Position numbers and translations under genes: made by a program
The notes under the pieces: generated by a model
Database searches by the model: none
The model's input: the letters and a program-made list of their open reading frames with translations, nothing else
Told to the model about the DNA's origin: nothing
In this document: in pieces, positions 1 to 12,600 of the stretch
How the letters are laid out: each line of letters begins with the position of its first letter
How positions within the stretch are numbered: position 1 is the first letter of the stretch
Assembly (NCBI GenBank): GCA_963931925.1
Contig: OZ007579.1
Coordinates: 32,352,019 to 32,416,018, forward strand
DNA: 64,000 bases
Reading direction: 5' to 3'
Source: Onchidella celtica
Taxonomy: Eukaryota > Mollusca > Gastropoda > Systellommatophora > Onchidiidae

Positions 1-593
1 GGGAACGATATAGTAACTGAAGGGTAGCACCTCACACAGTCAACATACAGACTCACTGGTACAGGGCACTGTCTTGTCATTATTAATTAAGCTTACATCT
101 TTAAAATATCCTCAAAATTCCTGCATTTCCATGTTTCAGTACAGCACACATAGCATACAAGACAAAAGTCTGTCAACATCAAATTTATATTTTCAAAATA
201 ACTTCAAACTCCCTTCATTTCATATATCCACATAGCACACATGGCCTCACTGGTACAAGGCAAAATGCTGCCATCATCAAATTTATATCTTCAAAATTTC
301 ACCAAAAAGCCTGAATTTTGTGCTTCGAAGACAAAAACACAGCCATCCCAGAGCAGCAGCCACTGACACATCCACATTCCAGAAAATATGGATAATCATT
401 TCAGTTCAGATGGTATGAATATCAAATCACCGTCTTGACTCATGAATTGGTAATTTTTAAAAGAGACATTATGATTATCTTTACTATCTATTTTGTTTAC
501 ATTTACAGATAATAATGTACAGTTTAAGATCCTTTTGATCTGTGTAATTATCTTCTCTTTGTGGAGAAGAAGCACCATTTTGAAGAAAACAAT

Positions 594-722
594 GTCAAAA
601 TTGGGCAAAAAGAAAAAGTAGTATGTAGCGAAGCCCCACGTAAGAAATAATACTGAAACGATACAAAGCAAACTAAAGAGAAGACGAGAATTTTTAAATT
701 TTTGGCTATCGCCTTTGTCAAG
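594..722 (+). repeat. Dispersed repeat Z, copy 1
   Basis: About 130 bp that align well with 20230-20350: both begin GTCAAAATTGGGCAAAAAGA and share the block CAAAGCAAACTAAAGAGAAG. A third, internally deleted copy lies in inverse orientation at 11226-11337. The ends AAAGTCAAAAT and ATTTTGACTTT are inverted, as in a small non-autonomous DNA element. The family assignment is unknown. Confidence 0.5.
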
Positions 723-841
723 AAAAAAAAAAAAAAAAGAACAAAGAAGACAATTGGACAATAAAAAATTTCAACATGAAATGTAAAGAATCGAAGTGAA
801 ACAGGATATGTGTACTTTGCTTGGTTAGCAGCACAAAAGCA

Positions 842-859
842 CCCCCCCCCCCCCCCCCC
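842..859. repeat. Poly-C homopolymer
   Basis: Eighteen consecutive C. Long G/C homopolymers recur through the window, often inside MITEs. Confidence 0.9.
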
Positions 860-2023
860 ACTTGTACATGTATCTGTTTGTTTTTTTCTGTTGTCTTTTT
901 AAGAAAGCAACAGTATAATTCTGTCAATAAATTAACTGCAGTGACTGGAATGACAATAATGTCATTGTGTTGGAAGAAAGACTTCCAAAGAAGTGAATTT
1001 AATATGGGAGAGGGACACTACAGATCTTCACAAAAAGGAAACTTCAGCTGTCAAGCAGCTGTTTCGCTCCCCACTGACTTGATGTTTACAGTGCACTAAC
1101 TGCATCACAAACACTGACATTACATAGATATTAAATGACCACAGTATTCAAACCAGAGGAAAGGCATGTATGTACATAGATTTAATGAACAGAGACAGCA
1201 AATTGTTGATGCATTTGATGGATATTTTCTATTTTTGATTATAATATCTGAATTATCAGTATGTCAAGTGCCATTAAAAATGCTTTTAAAACCCTAACAT
1301 AATTTTGTGTCTAGCCTGTGTACCTTTGATTGCATGTTGTTAGGGTGAAGTAAGATTGGGAGAGGGGCGATGAAAGAAAATTGTGGCCCAAGGCGGCAAC
1401 TGCCTGAAAAAGGTTGAGAAACTGTGTCGCAGAGTAACTGCACTTAAAAGTTAGAAAGCATTCTTCATATGGAAGTACTTCCAGGGGGACAGTTGTGTTT
1501 ATGATGAAGATGGAAACTGGAATTTATTGAGCAATTATGGAAATAAGTCGTTCCCTTAGACTGACAAGGTTCTAACTCTCTTCTGTCAACTTTTGAGAAA
1601 TCAAGGATTGAAGTTTCATGTGATCATAGCTTTTACTACTTTTAGAGCTAAGAATTTTTTTCTTTTTAGTCATACATACAAATTACACACAGAATCTGCT
1701 TGATACTTTGACACACAATGGAGAAAGTCTGCATAAGTAATGAGGAACTCAGTTCTGCCAAAAAAGTGGAGATGTGGTATTGATACAATTTAAACATAAC
1801 ACACAAAAATGAATACCACACTGTAACCAAAGATACCGTTACTAGATACAATAAGATGCGATGATGACTGCATTTAGCATGCAAAGATTTCGCAAATGCG
1901 CGGAAGACATGAACAATGTTGTATTTTACAAAACCAATATAGGGAAAATACATGTACTGATTTTTGTTCATTGTTTAGTTGTCGGCATTTTTTTGGGGGG
2001 AAGAGGGGTAGAGGGATGAATTT

Positions 2024-2165
2024 TATTTAATTTTGCCCCGGCAATGGCCTGTCCGGCCAGCCCTTTTCAATTTCCAAATGCCAAGGTATATTTAACGGGG
2101 CCACAGGCCCTCCAAATTTTTTCGTCCTTATCCGAGAAGACTAGGTACTCCATTATAACTTCTAT
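2024..2165 (-). mobile_element. SINE, 3' part only
   Basis: The reverse complement of this stretch matches the 3' half of the SINE at 49170-49445. Both share CTTCTCGGATAAGGACGAAA, then the run about ATACCTTGGCA, GGAAAT and a final GGGCAAAATT. The tRNA-like head is missing, so this is a 5'-truncated, somewhat diverged copy. Confidence 0.65.
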
Positions 2166-3197
2166 CGCTGTAGGAAAATTTAAAAAAAATTTTTTTTTTT
2201 AGTTGCAGTAACACTGTAACAAATCCTCATCATGAATTTATCATTTCATGTAGTGCGCAATGAGCCCTGTCTTAATGTGCAAGATTTTTGTAGAGGTGAA
2301 GAAGGGAGTGTCTCATCTTATTGTATCTAGTAGCTTTGCCATAACACAGGTACATGTAACTATATCACAGTTTATGACACTATTTAATCTCACTGCCATA
2401 TTTCATGAGCTATATTATTTGGATTTTATGGAATGCACAGTTATCTTCATGCAATATAAGGCCCCTGAGTCAAATGTACAGCTCCAAATGTCATTTGAAT
2501 TGAAAAAAAAATGGTATCAATTCACAGCAAAGGGATTACAGATAAATAGATAACTATCTGTACTAGCATGAATGGTTGCAGACACCACAAATATTCACTC
2601 TGAAAGGCTGTACTGTTATCTTCAGGCAATACAATGCTATGGTATCCAGAGCCAAATGTACAGCTTTGAATATCATTTGAATAGCTAAAATATGGGATCA
2701 TTTCATAACAGGGAATTACAGATAAATACAAATAAAAACTGTACTGGCAAGAATGATTGGACACTCCACAAATATTCATTCTGAAAGGCAAAAATTCACT
2801 GAATGAGATCTTCCTTTCTTTCTTCCAGTCGAAGGTTGTTGCACCAGTTTAAACTTGAACAGTACAGACAGCTAAAAAAATACCTAGTATAATAGCTCTC
2901 CATGGTACAGAATTAAAAAATGTCACCGAACCCCAATTCAATCGTATGCATAAATGAATTAATATCACTGTCACATTTCATGAGCTATATTATCTGGATT
3001 TTATGGAATGCACTGTTATCTTCAAGCAGTATAAAGCCATAGCACCCTGAGCCACATGTACCAAATGCCATTTGAACAAAAAAAAGTATAAAATGCCATA
3101 AATTCACAACTATTACAGATAAATGCATGTAAATAACCATCTATACCAGCAAAAATGATTGGAGACTCCACAGATATTCATTCTGAAAGGCTGTACT

Positions 3198-3408
3198 CAT
3201 GGGTGAAAGTTAGCCAACTCAAAATTTCCTGCAAAATTTTTTCTGAATTTTCAGCCAACTCAAAATGTCCTGCAACCACACAAAATCCCGCAGATCAATG
3301 CCACAAACACAAGAAATAACAAGAAGCTTTCCCGGACCATTTCCGGCATGAGGCCCGACGGCCCCAATTTCCGGCACTGCGGAAATTTACGGCGAACTTT
3401 CACCCATG
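3198..3408. mobile_element. hAT-like MITE with 8-bp TSD
   Basis: The 211-bp insert begins CATGGGTGAAAGTTAGCC and ends with the inverted complement GGCGAACTTTCACCCATG (17 of 18 positions match). It is flanked by perfect 8-bp duplications GCTGTACT at 3190-3197 and 3409-3416. The same GCTGTACT occurs once, uninterrupted, at the equivalent place in neighbouring tandem units (near 2610), giving an empty site. An 8-bp target duplication fits the hAT superfamily. No coding capacity. Confidence 0.8.
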
Positions 3409-3626
3409 GCTGTACTGTTATCTTTGGCTAGTATAATGCCATGTTATTTTCTGCCAAATGTACAGATCCACTGAATATGCAAAAGGGATCAATTGACAAC
3501 AATGAATTACAGATAATAAATAAAAATGTGTACTGGTAAGAATGGTTGGAGACTCCACAAAAATTCAGTCTGAAAATAATTTTTAACTCACTGAGTAAGA
3601 GCTCGTTTCTCTGGGGCCTGTCTAAA

Positions 3627-3822
3627 GGGTGAACCAGTCCAAGGCTGGTGTAGGTGCCAGGCTGGTATCTTGCCCCCCCACTATTATGCATCACACTAAA
3701 ACACTTATCACTGCCCGTTTGACTGTCGCATGGGCAGTGCCTAGGGTATTTGTGTGATGCATAATAATTGGTTGGCAAAGCCATCAGACTGGCTCCTACA
3801 CCAGTCATGGTCTGGTTCACCC
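3627..3822. mobile_element. Foldback MITE, GGGTGAAC family
   Basis: About 196 bp with inverted ends: GGGTGAACCAGTCCAAGG...GGTGTAGG on the left and CCTACACCAGTCATGG...GGTTCACCC on the right. Flanks are CTAAA and CTAAG, a possible target duplication with one difference. An inner pair (TTATGCATCACAC and GTGTGATGCATAA) extends the hairpin. A related element lies at about 18849-19032. Confidence 0.65.
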
Positions 3823-4253
3823 CTAAGGCTGTTGGCCCTCCCAAATTTTAAAGTTCAATATTATTACAGACAACTAAAAAAATACTTTGTATTTAGAGCT
3901 ATCCAGGGTACAGAATTAAGAAATGTCACTGAACCCCAATTCAACCATTGTGAATAAATGAATTATATAGGCATGATTTAAAATACAAAAACAAAGGGAC
4001 TCTTTTCCGAGCGTGAGAAGTTGATAGGCAAATGGTGAGTGAAAATTATTATTTGCATAGCAATTCTCTTCAATTCACAATAAAGTGAGCTAAAAACACA
4101 TCCATAATATCCAACAAAGCACCAGAGCTCGGCAAGTCACATCTTTGTCCGTGATGGAAAAGGGTTTTAACGCTGAATTTGAAAGTCCAGAAAAAGATCA
4201 ATTGTCAAGTCAAAGACAAAAACACTACAAAGTGGGCTAAATGTTGCTTTCCC

Positions 4254-5424
4254 ATCACTTATATCGACATCGCTTATATAGGCATTTCTCTTTTATCGAC
4301 ATGATTTACTAAGTACGTATTTTTTCCTCCTTATTTGTTAGTAACCATGTTAATAAAATAATACAGTGCACGCCTGATATATCGACATGCAAGGGTCCAG
4401 ACATTTTATGTCAATATCAGAGAAAGTCAATATAAGAGACACCTCTTTAAGATAGTGTTCTTTCGTTGCAAAGGTGGGTTACTACAATAATAGCAAGTAA
4501 TAGTGCTGTATTTTGACTAAGGGGGAGCAACCATGCCAAGATCAAAATATTGATACACTTCAGGAATGGGAACTACTGACAGAAAAATTTCCTGAACTTT
4601 GACATATTGCTTCGCTGCCAACCGCAATACACATTCACACATATTCATATATTCGACAACAAAATAATGTTTACTCAGGAAAAAAGATTTTTAAAAATCC
4701 GGAAATCAGGAAATTTCCTGAGAATTCCCATCCCCGACACTTATTTCCCTTAGAAAAAATTGATGTTTCGATGCTGAGTATCTTGCATGTTCTCATTTGT
4801 TCCGACATCGTTGTTTAGTTTAAGTTTAAGCCTTGAAAAGGAATTGAGTGTTTCATTAGATTTTGCGAAAATATCGACGGCAGGGATTACTACTGATACA
4901 AGTGATTCCCAACATTCGTATGAAACACGGGACCAGTTCGCTGCACAAGTCAGACTAGATCTAGAATGCACATGGGTGGATGTGTAAATGTGTCACATAT
5001 ATACAAACACACACAACGCCCCCCTCCCCCTGCTGACCGTAGTCCAAACTAGACACAAGCCTCTTTGTTTCCCTTTCAGTGGAGCCACCTGGTTACATGT
5101 GGTTTCATAAGTCTATTGTGCCCACAACTCCTCTCCTTACCTGCCACCCAGTTTGTGACACACAAAGGGCACGTGGCTCGCCCGTTTCTTCTAGTTTGAG
5201 CGAGCGGGGAGGAACGAGGCGATTTCTTGTGCACAAAAATAGGGCCTGCACTGCTAAGCGAGTGCAATCGACATGCCGATATAAGAGAAGTCAAAAGGAG
5301 AGGATGTTGATATAGAGGAATCTATTTACTAACAAATAAAGAGGAAAAAATACGTACTTAGTAAATCATGTCAATAAAAGAGAAATGTCTATGTAAGCGA
5401 TGTCAGTATAAGTGGTGTGCACTG
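4254..5424. mobile_element. pogo/Tc1-like TIR element, rearranged
   Basis: Two blocks of about 90 bp are inverted copies: 4254-4341 (CACTTATATCGACATCGC...TTTGTTAGTAA) and about 5328-5415. The right terminus GTGTGCACTGTA and an internal left-type terminus TACAGTGCACGCCTGATATA at 4362 both show the CAGTG...CACTG ends with TA flanks typical of pogo/Tigger elements. The layout suggests a nested or rearranged copy. No transposase ORF survives. Confidence 0.5.
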
Positions 5425-5484
5425 TATTTCAACCAAATAAAGTGTACACAACTCATATTACAACTTAATGATGCAAAACAAGTA

Positions 5485-6249
5485 CAGTGCAATCCTAATA
5501 TCTCGACATCAATGAGAGCGTCTCACTTATGTCAAGTAAAGAGAAAGTCGAAATAGCAGATTAGTGGTGGAAAAGAAAGGGGAGTGTCCCATAAATAACG
5601 CAATTATGTCCCTTTTTCTTTTAATTATCGGCATATTGTCACCCGTTCCTCCAATATCATTGTTGTGTGGAGCAGTTGTGTGGCCAAACTTTGCCAATAT
5701 CAGCGAAATGCTGTAGCTATACAATCAAATGCTCAGTGTTTTACTATTTCTTTTTAACCTCGACCTGTTTCTTCAGAAGAAGTGATGATATCAATACAAA
5801 TACTGTACGGCAGTTGACCAAGAGATCTAGGTCAAGGCCTAGTGTCAACGAGGCATGAATGTATTGTGGAAAAAAAATTACTCAGTCTGCAGTACTCTGT
5901 ACTTTTACTGCCGTGCGCTTATGCATGGCACTCCACACTAGCGTACTGAAGCCAAGGGTCATCCTGTGTCCACACACCCCCTTCCTTACCCCTCCCCGCT
6001 AGCATCGCAAAAACAAATAAAGAGGTCTTATATGCGGGTAGTTGCCTGGGCATTTTTGGTAGCACAGCACTAGATCTAGTGCACTTGTGCTTTGGTTGGG
6101 GAGAAATGTGTCGATATGACAGGAAAAACACGTCGAGTTACTGGGAAATATTTAGTAGCATTAAAGAAGGAACAGGTTGCGACTTAAAAATTGTGTCCAG
6201 TTACCCAGAATGTCGACAAAAGCCGTGTCGAGATAAGTGGATTGGACTG
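5485..6249. mobile_element. pogo/Tigger-like non-autonomous element
   Basis: The left end CAGTGCAATCCTAATATCTC follows TA (5483-5484). The right end GAGATAAGTGGATTGGACTG is followed by TA (6250-6251). The termini are inverted (CAGTSCAATCC...ATCTCGACA), 765 bp apart, with the TA duplication expected of Tc1/mariner/pogo elements. No transposase domain is visible inside. Confidence 0.65.
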
Positions 6250-6412
6250 TAAATTAGTTAAAAAGTAACGATTAACAAAATAACATTATGGTAAAGTAAC
6301 TTTCAGTCCACCCTATATTTCTTGGGAAATTCTGAATACTATGTCCACTGAAGTTTTAAAGCCAGCACAATTGGCTCTCCATAATGGATTTGCAAAATGA
6401 ATTGCCTGTAAA

Positions 6413-6418
6413 TTTAAT
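6413..6418 (-). other. Candidate polyadenylation signal for TTC38
   Basis: ATTAAA on the minus strand, 105 bp beyond the TTC38 stop codon. It is the nearest canonical-type hexamer; no transcript evidence is available. Confidence 0.35.
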
Positions 6419-6522
6419 GCAGAATCATTTTCATTTGGTTATTTGTCCTTATATAATTTTGTGTGCCCTGCAGTGGGCAATCAAGGCACAATCAAGTTTC
6501 ACTGTTGATCAGTCCACACTGG

Positions 6523-6613
6523 TTAATCCGCATGTTGTTCCATGGCCTTTGCCATCAGTCGATCTGTCATTGGTGCATTCGGCTTCCATAGTTTACGCTC
6601 ATTCAGCAGATTT
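6523..6613 (-). CDS. TTC38: TTC38 exon 13 and stop
   Basis: Residues 435-464 and a TAA stop at 6525-6523, acceptor TTTCAAG. It contains LLNERKLWKPNAPMTDRLM, matching the C-terminal helix of the family. Confidence 0.93.
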
Positions 6614-9600
6614 CTTGAAATGAATAAAGAAATTACAATAATATGTAATAAATTAAATATACATGTACTTACAATTTGTTAGTCAAAAAATGTATCGTTG
6701 TTACACTTCATAGTGAATCAAAGTCAAAATCTATGGCTCAGTGGAAACTCTCTCTCCCCCAGCCCTAAGACAATATGTGTATTAACATAAAATGACACTG
6801 GCCTGTTCAGTGATTTTCCACGTGTCATACAGATGTTTCTAATTGCAGTAGTTTGAGAATGTGAGGAATCCAAATAGCTCGTAAATCGGCTACAGAATCA
6901 GAATTTTAGTTTTGACCTCAAGTTTGAGATAAATTGTCAAGCATTACCTGGCAAGTTTATGATGCTCTTTCTTTGGTGATTTTATGGCAGCTTGAATTAG
7001 GAACAGATTGACGAGGTCACGCTGAAAAACACAGCGACAAAATGATCACTTCAAACTGCAGTCCCTCCCAGTCAGATATAGAAGAGTTTTGATATTATTG
7101 AATAGACAGAATCAGTTTCCTGCCACATTTTTCTATCGTAATCACTAAATGACACAACTCAAAACAAATGTTCCATATCACAAGAATAACCGGGATGTTT
7201 ACCCCCCATAATTCATATGAGAAGAAAGAAAAAAACAGTTCATACTGATCAGAACACCACCACTGTGAAATCACACCAGTTCTTAGAAGACCCTGTGAAA
7301 ACCTATAGAAGAGCAAATACGGTACCACTGAATAGGCCTACTCCCTCCTCCTTCCCTCAAACATTTTTTCTTGCTATGAGTTTTGGAGAAGGAGACTTTT
7401 ACATAGTATATTTTAAGCCTCGTCCCGCATTGAGTGAACTCGTCCATGTAACCACCCAGTGCACAGATAGTCGATGGCCTGTCAGCCGCTCGCTTGTGTG
7501 TTGCTGCTTTCGTCAGCGGTCGGGTCAGTCGGATCATTTTGAACATGTGCTACGAACTTTAGTATGCAGATTCAAAAATATGTAGGATAAATTATAAGTG
7601 ACCTCTATATTATTTGGATAAAGTACTTGTGATTTGACAGAATAAATTTTACTGTTAAATAGGAGGCTCATAATAAAGAATTTTCTGCATTTACATGATG
7701 TTTAAAACAGAAGTCTGCGTTTTTTTGTCCAAAAGTTAGCTCGTAGTTTCTGTGAAAAAATTATTTTTCAAGCCACACACTTAGCTCTTTCTCTACGGTA
7801 CAACACACATTGCGCCGCATGCTTCCCTAGCAGCAGATGGTACAACACAGCCCGGGTTGTGACATTGTAAAATAATGCCTTGTTCACTGTAATGGAAAAT
7901 TTTAACATCCCATGACGTTGAACCCTAAAATTAGAATTGCTGGTAAAGCATCCTTTGTCCTAACGTGTCCAGCGATACTATATGTGCAATGAGTGTATAG
8001 TTTGGAAAGTTCTTGTGTAGTAAGTCAATCTTCGTTTACAAATGTACAGTATGGCATATAACCCGAGAAAGTGCTGCGTCCAGACGTGGAATGCTGGCCC
8101 ATAGGGAAAGAGTTAACTTGTACTAACTACATTTATCATAACATTGCCTTCTCCCTCCACCACTGCTTTAAGGCTCGACTTCCATTATTTCATTTTCATT
8201 TTTTAATAACAGCCTTCTTAGTGACCTTGGCAAGATGTTTGATTTCCAGCTCATAGAGTACATACATGCACTTAAAAGCAGTTTAACCAAAGGAACAGCA
8301 TATCTTTCCAATTACCACATCAAATAAAGACAACGACCAACAACAAAGCCAGAAACGAGACACCCTTATGCAGCATTCCAATCGAGTATTAGATACATTG
8401 GAATTCATAATTACACATAGAACGGCTTCTAAACTACGTAGATGGCCCCCTTCTGACCATATTCCATGTAGATGATAACCAACATGAAAGTCTAAAGTTT
8501 CTATTATATTTTCCTCATTTCAAACTTCTGATCGTCAGCACTATAACATGAGTGTGACGAATAGTTACTACATTTCATCGTAATCGACGTATTCTGACAA
8601 TACCAGTTTGTTAGATTTCTTTTGGATGACAGGATAGATAAACAAGCATGTGAATATTTCAAAAAGCCAAATTCTACATTTCAGACCTGCTATTAAAACT
8701 CTGAGCAAAAAAATTAATATTTGGACTCATCTAAATTTCTTTAACTAAATAAACCTTGGCCCTCACCTGGGCATGGCTACCCCCAATTTTGATGACTTTG
8801 TATCGCAGTGGATTCACCAAATCCACTGCACTGGCAAAATCACCATCGTTGTAAGCGACAAATGCCTTCAGCAGAGCTTCACCGACCTCAGCCGTCACAT
8901 TTTTGTTGGTGCCTTGACCTTCTCTGTATGGGAGGAAATTTCTCAGTTATTGTAGAAAAGAAAAAGAGTTCCTTGTTTCATTGTTAATGTAATGTAAATT
9001 AATAATTACATTTAACAGTGCTCAAATCCACAAAAAATGATGTGCTCTAAAGCGCTGAACTAAAATTAAAAACAGGATTAACACAAGATCAATTCATTAT
9101 GTTCCCACTCACACACTACTTGATCTTCTCTCATCCTCAAACTTCCGAGACCAGACAGGGACATCATTCAGCTTCAATGAAAACAGTCCTAAACAATTCA
9201 GTCTTGATAAAAAAATTTTCTGTCCATTTACAAGGATGACAGATCTTTATGCAGTGATGCATTATCCCACAGCCAACATTCCTATGTCAATCCAATAAAT
9301 ATCCTCTGTAAAAGCCTGACCTATCACATGGTGCAGAAAAGAATAAGTTACATTGTATCTAAATAAGTTTAACTGCTGTTGTTGCCAAGCCCAAAAGCCC
9401 TTCCTTCCTTTAGACTGCCGGAATAATGGATTATCAGGTAGAAAGACAGTAAAAAGTAGTGTATACATGTACAGTGGAACTTGGTTATAATGAGAGATCA
9501 TATTCCACCAAAAATGTCTTGTTATGCCCGCGGTCTCGATATTCCAGGAAAGAGTACAAAAGGCAAGACAAGGGATTAAAATACCCCACTATGTGTAGGA

Positions 9601-12600
9601 CATGACAACAAGGGAGGTAACCATGGAAAAAAAAAGTGGGTCATTTTAATGGTTACATCCCTTGTTGGCATGTCCTTTACATCAACATGCATAAATCAAA
9701 CTGGGCCTTGATATCGGTTTTTTTTTTTTGGTCTTGTGAGTCAGATGCAAAACTTGGAGGCAGATGAGTACGTTTGTTTCCGGTGGTTTCCCCTGCTGTA
9801 CCATTCAAAGTATGGGAATGGGAACCGACTGGCCACATGTTTGTGACACAGGGAGTGTAGGCATATGGTCACGAAGCCTGGTGTAGACAAAAAGCATATG
9901 CCGCACAATGATCAATTACGATCAAAGGCTGTGCTACAAGTAATAATTATCGCATATCACAGGTAGTGACCAGAGAGTGCACGTGTCTGACGAGTCATCA
10001 CTTTGAGCTGGCTGCGTGAAGTGCTGTCACAGCACATGGTCAGTTGGGAGAGAAAGCATACTAGGCCTAAGCGAGAGATGGCCAGGTGGGGCCCCAATTC
10101 GCAAGGCGGGCGTGTAGCAACAAACAAAGAACGATGCATGTTGTTATTGTCTGACTGGACTGACTCTCAACACGTTGTTTTGTGGCCACCCCAACCATTT
10201 GCCATACACATGCAAAATTAATTCTCTCGCACATATATTGATTGCTGTTATTCAAGTATTTTATTACGTAACTCATATAGTAGAAAAAAACGGGGATTTA
10301 AAATGTTCTCGCTATTTGCAAAGGTCTCATTATTAGCAGTGCCATTAAACATGATGGTCCACTGTATAAAGAGTGCAAAACAATGCCGGTTGACTTATTG
10401 GCCTCATGGCAGTTTCAGCATGAAACAGTAGGGTCAATATATCGGCCATGCGGAAGACTTCCGCAACTATGATGGGCCAATATATCAGCCCTGTGGCAGC
10501 CAGAGGGTTAAACAATGTTTATACCAGAAGGTGAGCCTTTAATATTTCAGCAGTAAGCTCCAAGAAAATTAAGTTGCAGAGAGCTCATTTGTTATTTACA
10601 ACTTTCCATGCTGCTGTCGCAAAATTACAGTGTTAGTGTCTTTACTGTTCATTGCCATGGTTACAAAACTGTGATCTTTTTAATATGATAAAGAAGGCAA
10701 TTCTTAGCATTACATACCTTACGAAATCTTGCACCTAAACGTACATCGAGTTTACTTATGTGAATAATGATGAGGGTTATGTCCTGCATTTTCTATAGAC
10801 TCCTTTTACTTTTGAATTCCTGCATTGGTTTGGCTGATTTTTTTCCAGAATATACAAAGTTCATGATGGTTGTCTTGCCAATTTGAGGGAAAAGTCCCTT
10901 GAAATCTTCGGCATGTGAACTGTTCACTCATCTCTCCAATGTGGGGAAAAACATGATGAGATATTTCATTGTGGCCCATGTATAACACATATATCCTGAT
11001 GTGAGAGGTTTTTGGTGTTACCTGACAAAGTTCTGGATAGAGTCCATCAGCTCTGAAACAGCCGTCTTCTGTCCTGCACGTAGACACGATAACAAAATGT
11101 GCATATCGTTGAACGCAAGGACGTGATCATGTAGATGAGATTTACACACTTCATACACGCCATCCCATCGATTGCCAATGTTCACACCTATAGGGTAGAG
11201 CAAGTGAGTCACTGTTATTCCAAATATTATAAAACCCACAGAAAAACTGTGGGGTCTCAGCGAGGCTAGTTAAAGCAAAGTCAAAATATGGCTTTGCTAC
11301 AAACACTTTTTTCTTTTTGCCATATTTTGACTTTGTTATTCCAATGTACGACAGACCTCAAACTAAAACCCCATACACACAACAGCTGTAGGAGAAACTA
11401 AGCCTGCAATGAAGGACGAAAGTTCCTGTAAGATGCGGATTAGAAGCAGCTTTTGGAGAAGATATAACTAAGGGCATCCTAGAGTAAATTATCAGGGCTT
11501 GAAGTGTAAAATTCTGCAACTGCAGAGAACACAGAAGTAGGTCACATAAACATAGTTATGATAACATTAATAGTAGAAAACAAGATTTTTGGAAAAATCC
11601 CAACAGACAAGAAGCAGGTGAACCACTAAAGACAGTGGTAAGCAGCACCAGTAAAGCAAATAATAGGCCATAAGTAAAACTTGGACCAATCTTAGTAAAT
11701 GACTAGTAGTGCAAAGAGTATTGCTCAGTTCGCTTTGCCTCCAGCATCAACTAGTTGGATCTCACCGAAACTCAGTGTTGTGACATCATCATCAAACTAG
11801 CTGGCTGATCAAAGTTGGCTAGAATGTGCCTTGGCTTGGGGCTAGGTTAAAGACACAAACTTGGGGAATTTTTAGTAAACCTGGGGACAAGCCCATAGGC
11901 CTAGTGCATGTCTCACTCACCTTCCATCTGAAGCCTAAAGAGCAGCGAACACACATCAACAATATCCAACATTGCACCAGAGTTACTAGCCCTGCGGGTC
12001 ACTTCTTTGTCAAAAATAGAAAGAGCTGATTCATAGTCACCCTGAAAGATCATATAAAGCATTATCATGAAACTAAGATTCATGTGGAAAATCTACATTC
12101 CTGATTAACTTTCACAAGCAAACTTTGGACTCATCAACTGTATTGTTCTGGACATAGTTCATTTGTTCATCATGAAAGTGTTTGAAACTTGAAAGACATG
12201 TGTATTTTGTATGGGATTAATAATAATAATAATAACATTCAAATAATTATAATGATTTATCCTGTCAAATACCAGCTTTAAGTGTTTCACACTCATTTTT
12301 CAACTGACATTTCAATTCACCAATACAAAGAGTACACTAAATGTGGGACAACTGTCAGAAGCAGCTGTGGTTGCATTCTATCAAGTAAAAAGGTGTGCTT
12401 TCAGATGTTACCTGAGCATTCCTGCATTTTGCATCTTCAATTGTGAAGCAGCTAATCCCAGGTCTTTGGGTCACAAAAAGAAAATGATCATTCACCAAGT
12501 GATCTGAGAGATATAGTTAGAATTTTTAATTTTGGTCTATCAGCTGAAGATTGTATCATTCACAACCAAGATCATTGCCCTATAGGTAGAATGGGCATAT

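Larger units (their letters stand above)
1..2023. other. Left flank, no gene recognised
   Basis: The longest open frames here (121 aa or less) are low-complexity or lack any motif I recognise. The stretch holds a poly-C run at 842-859 and a dispersed-repeat copy at 594-722, both listed separately. I see nothing else supportable. Confidence 0.6.
2330..3965. repeat. Degenerate tandem repeat array
   Basis: A motif of about 180-200 bp recurs, beginning near GCTGTACTGTTATCTTC and ending near GACTCCACAAATATTCATTCTGAAAG, at about 2430, 2612, 3015 and 3412. A longer block (TTTCATGAGCTATATTAT...GGAATGCAC) is present at about 2402 and 2978, and another (GGTACAGAATTAA...CCCCAATTCAA) at about 2900 and 3905. 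The array is interrupted by two small MITEs (3198-3408 and 3627-3822). Confidence 0.65.
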
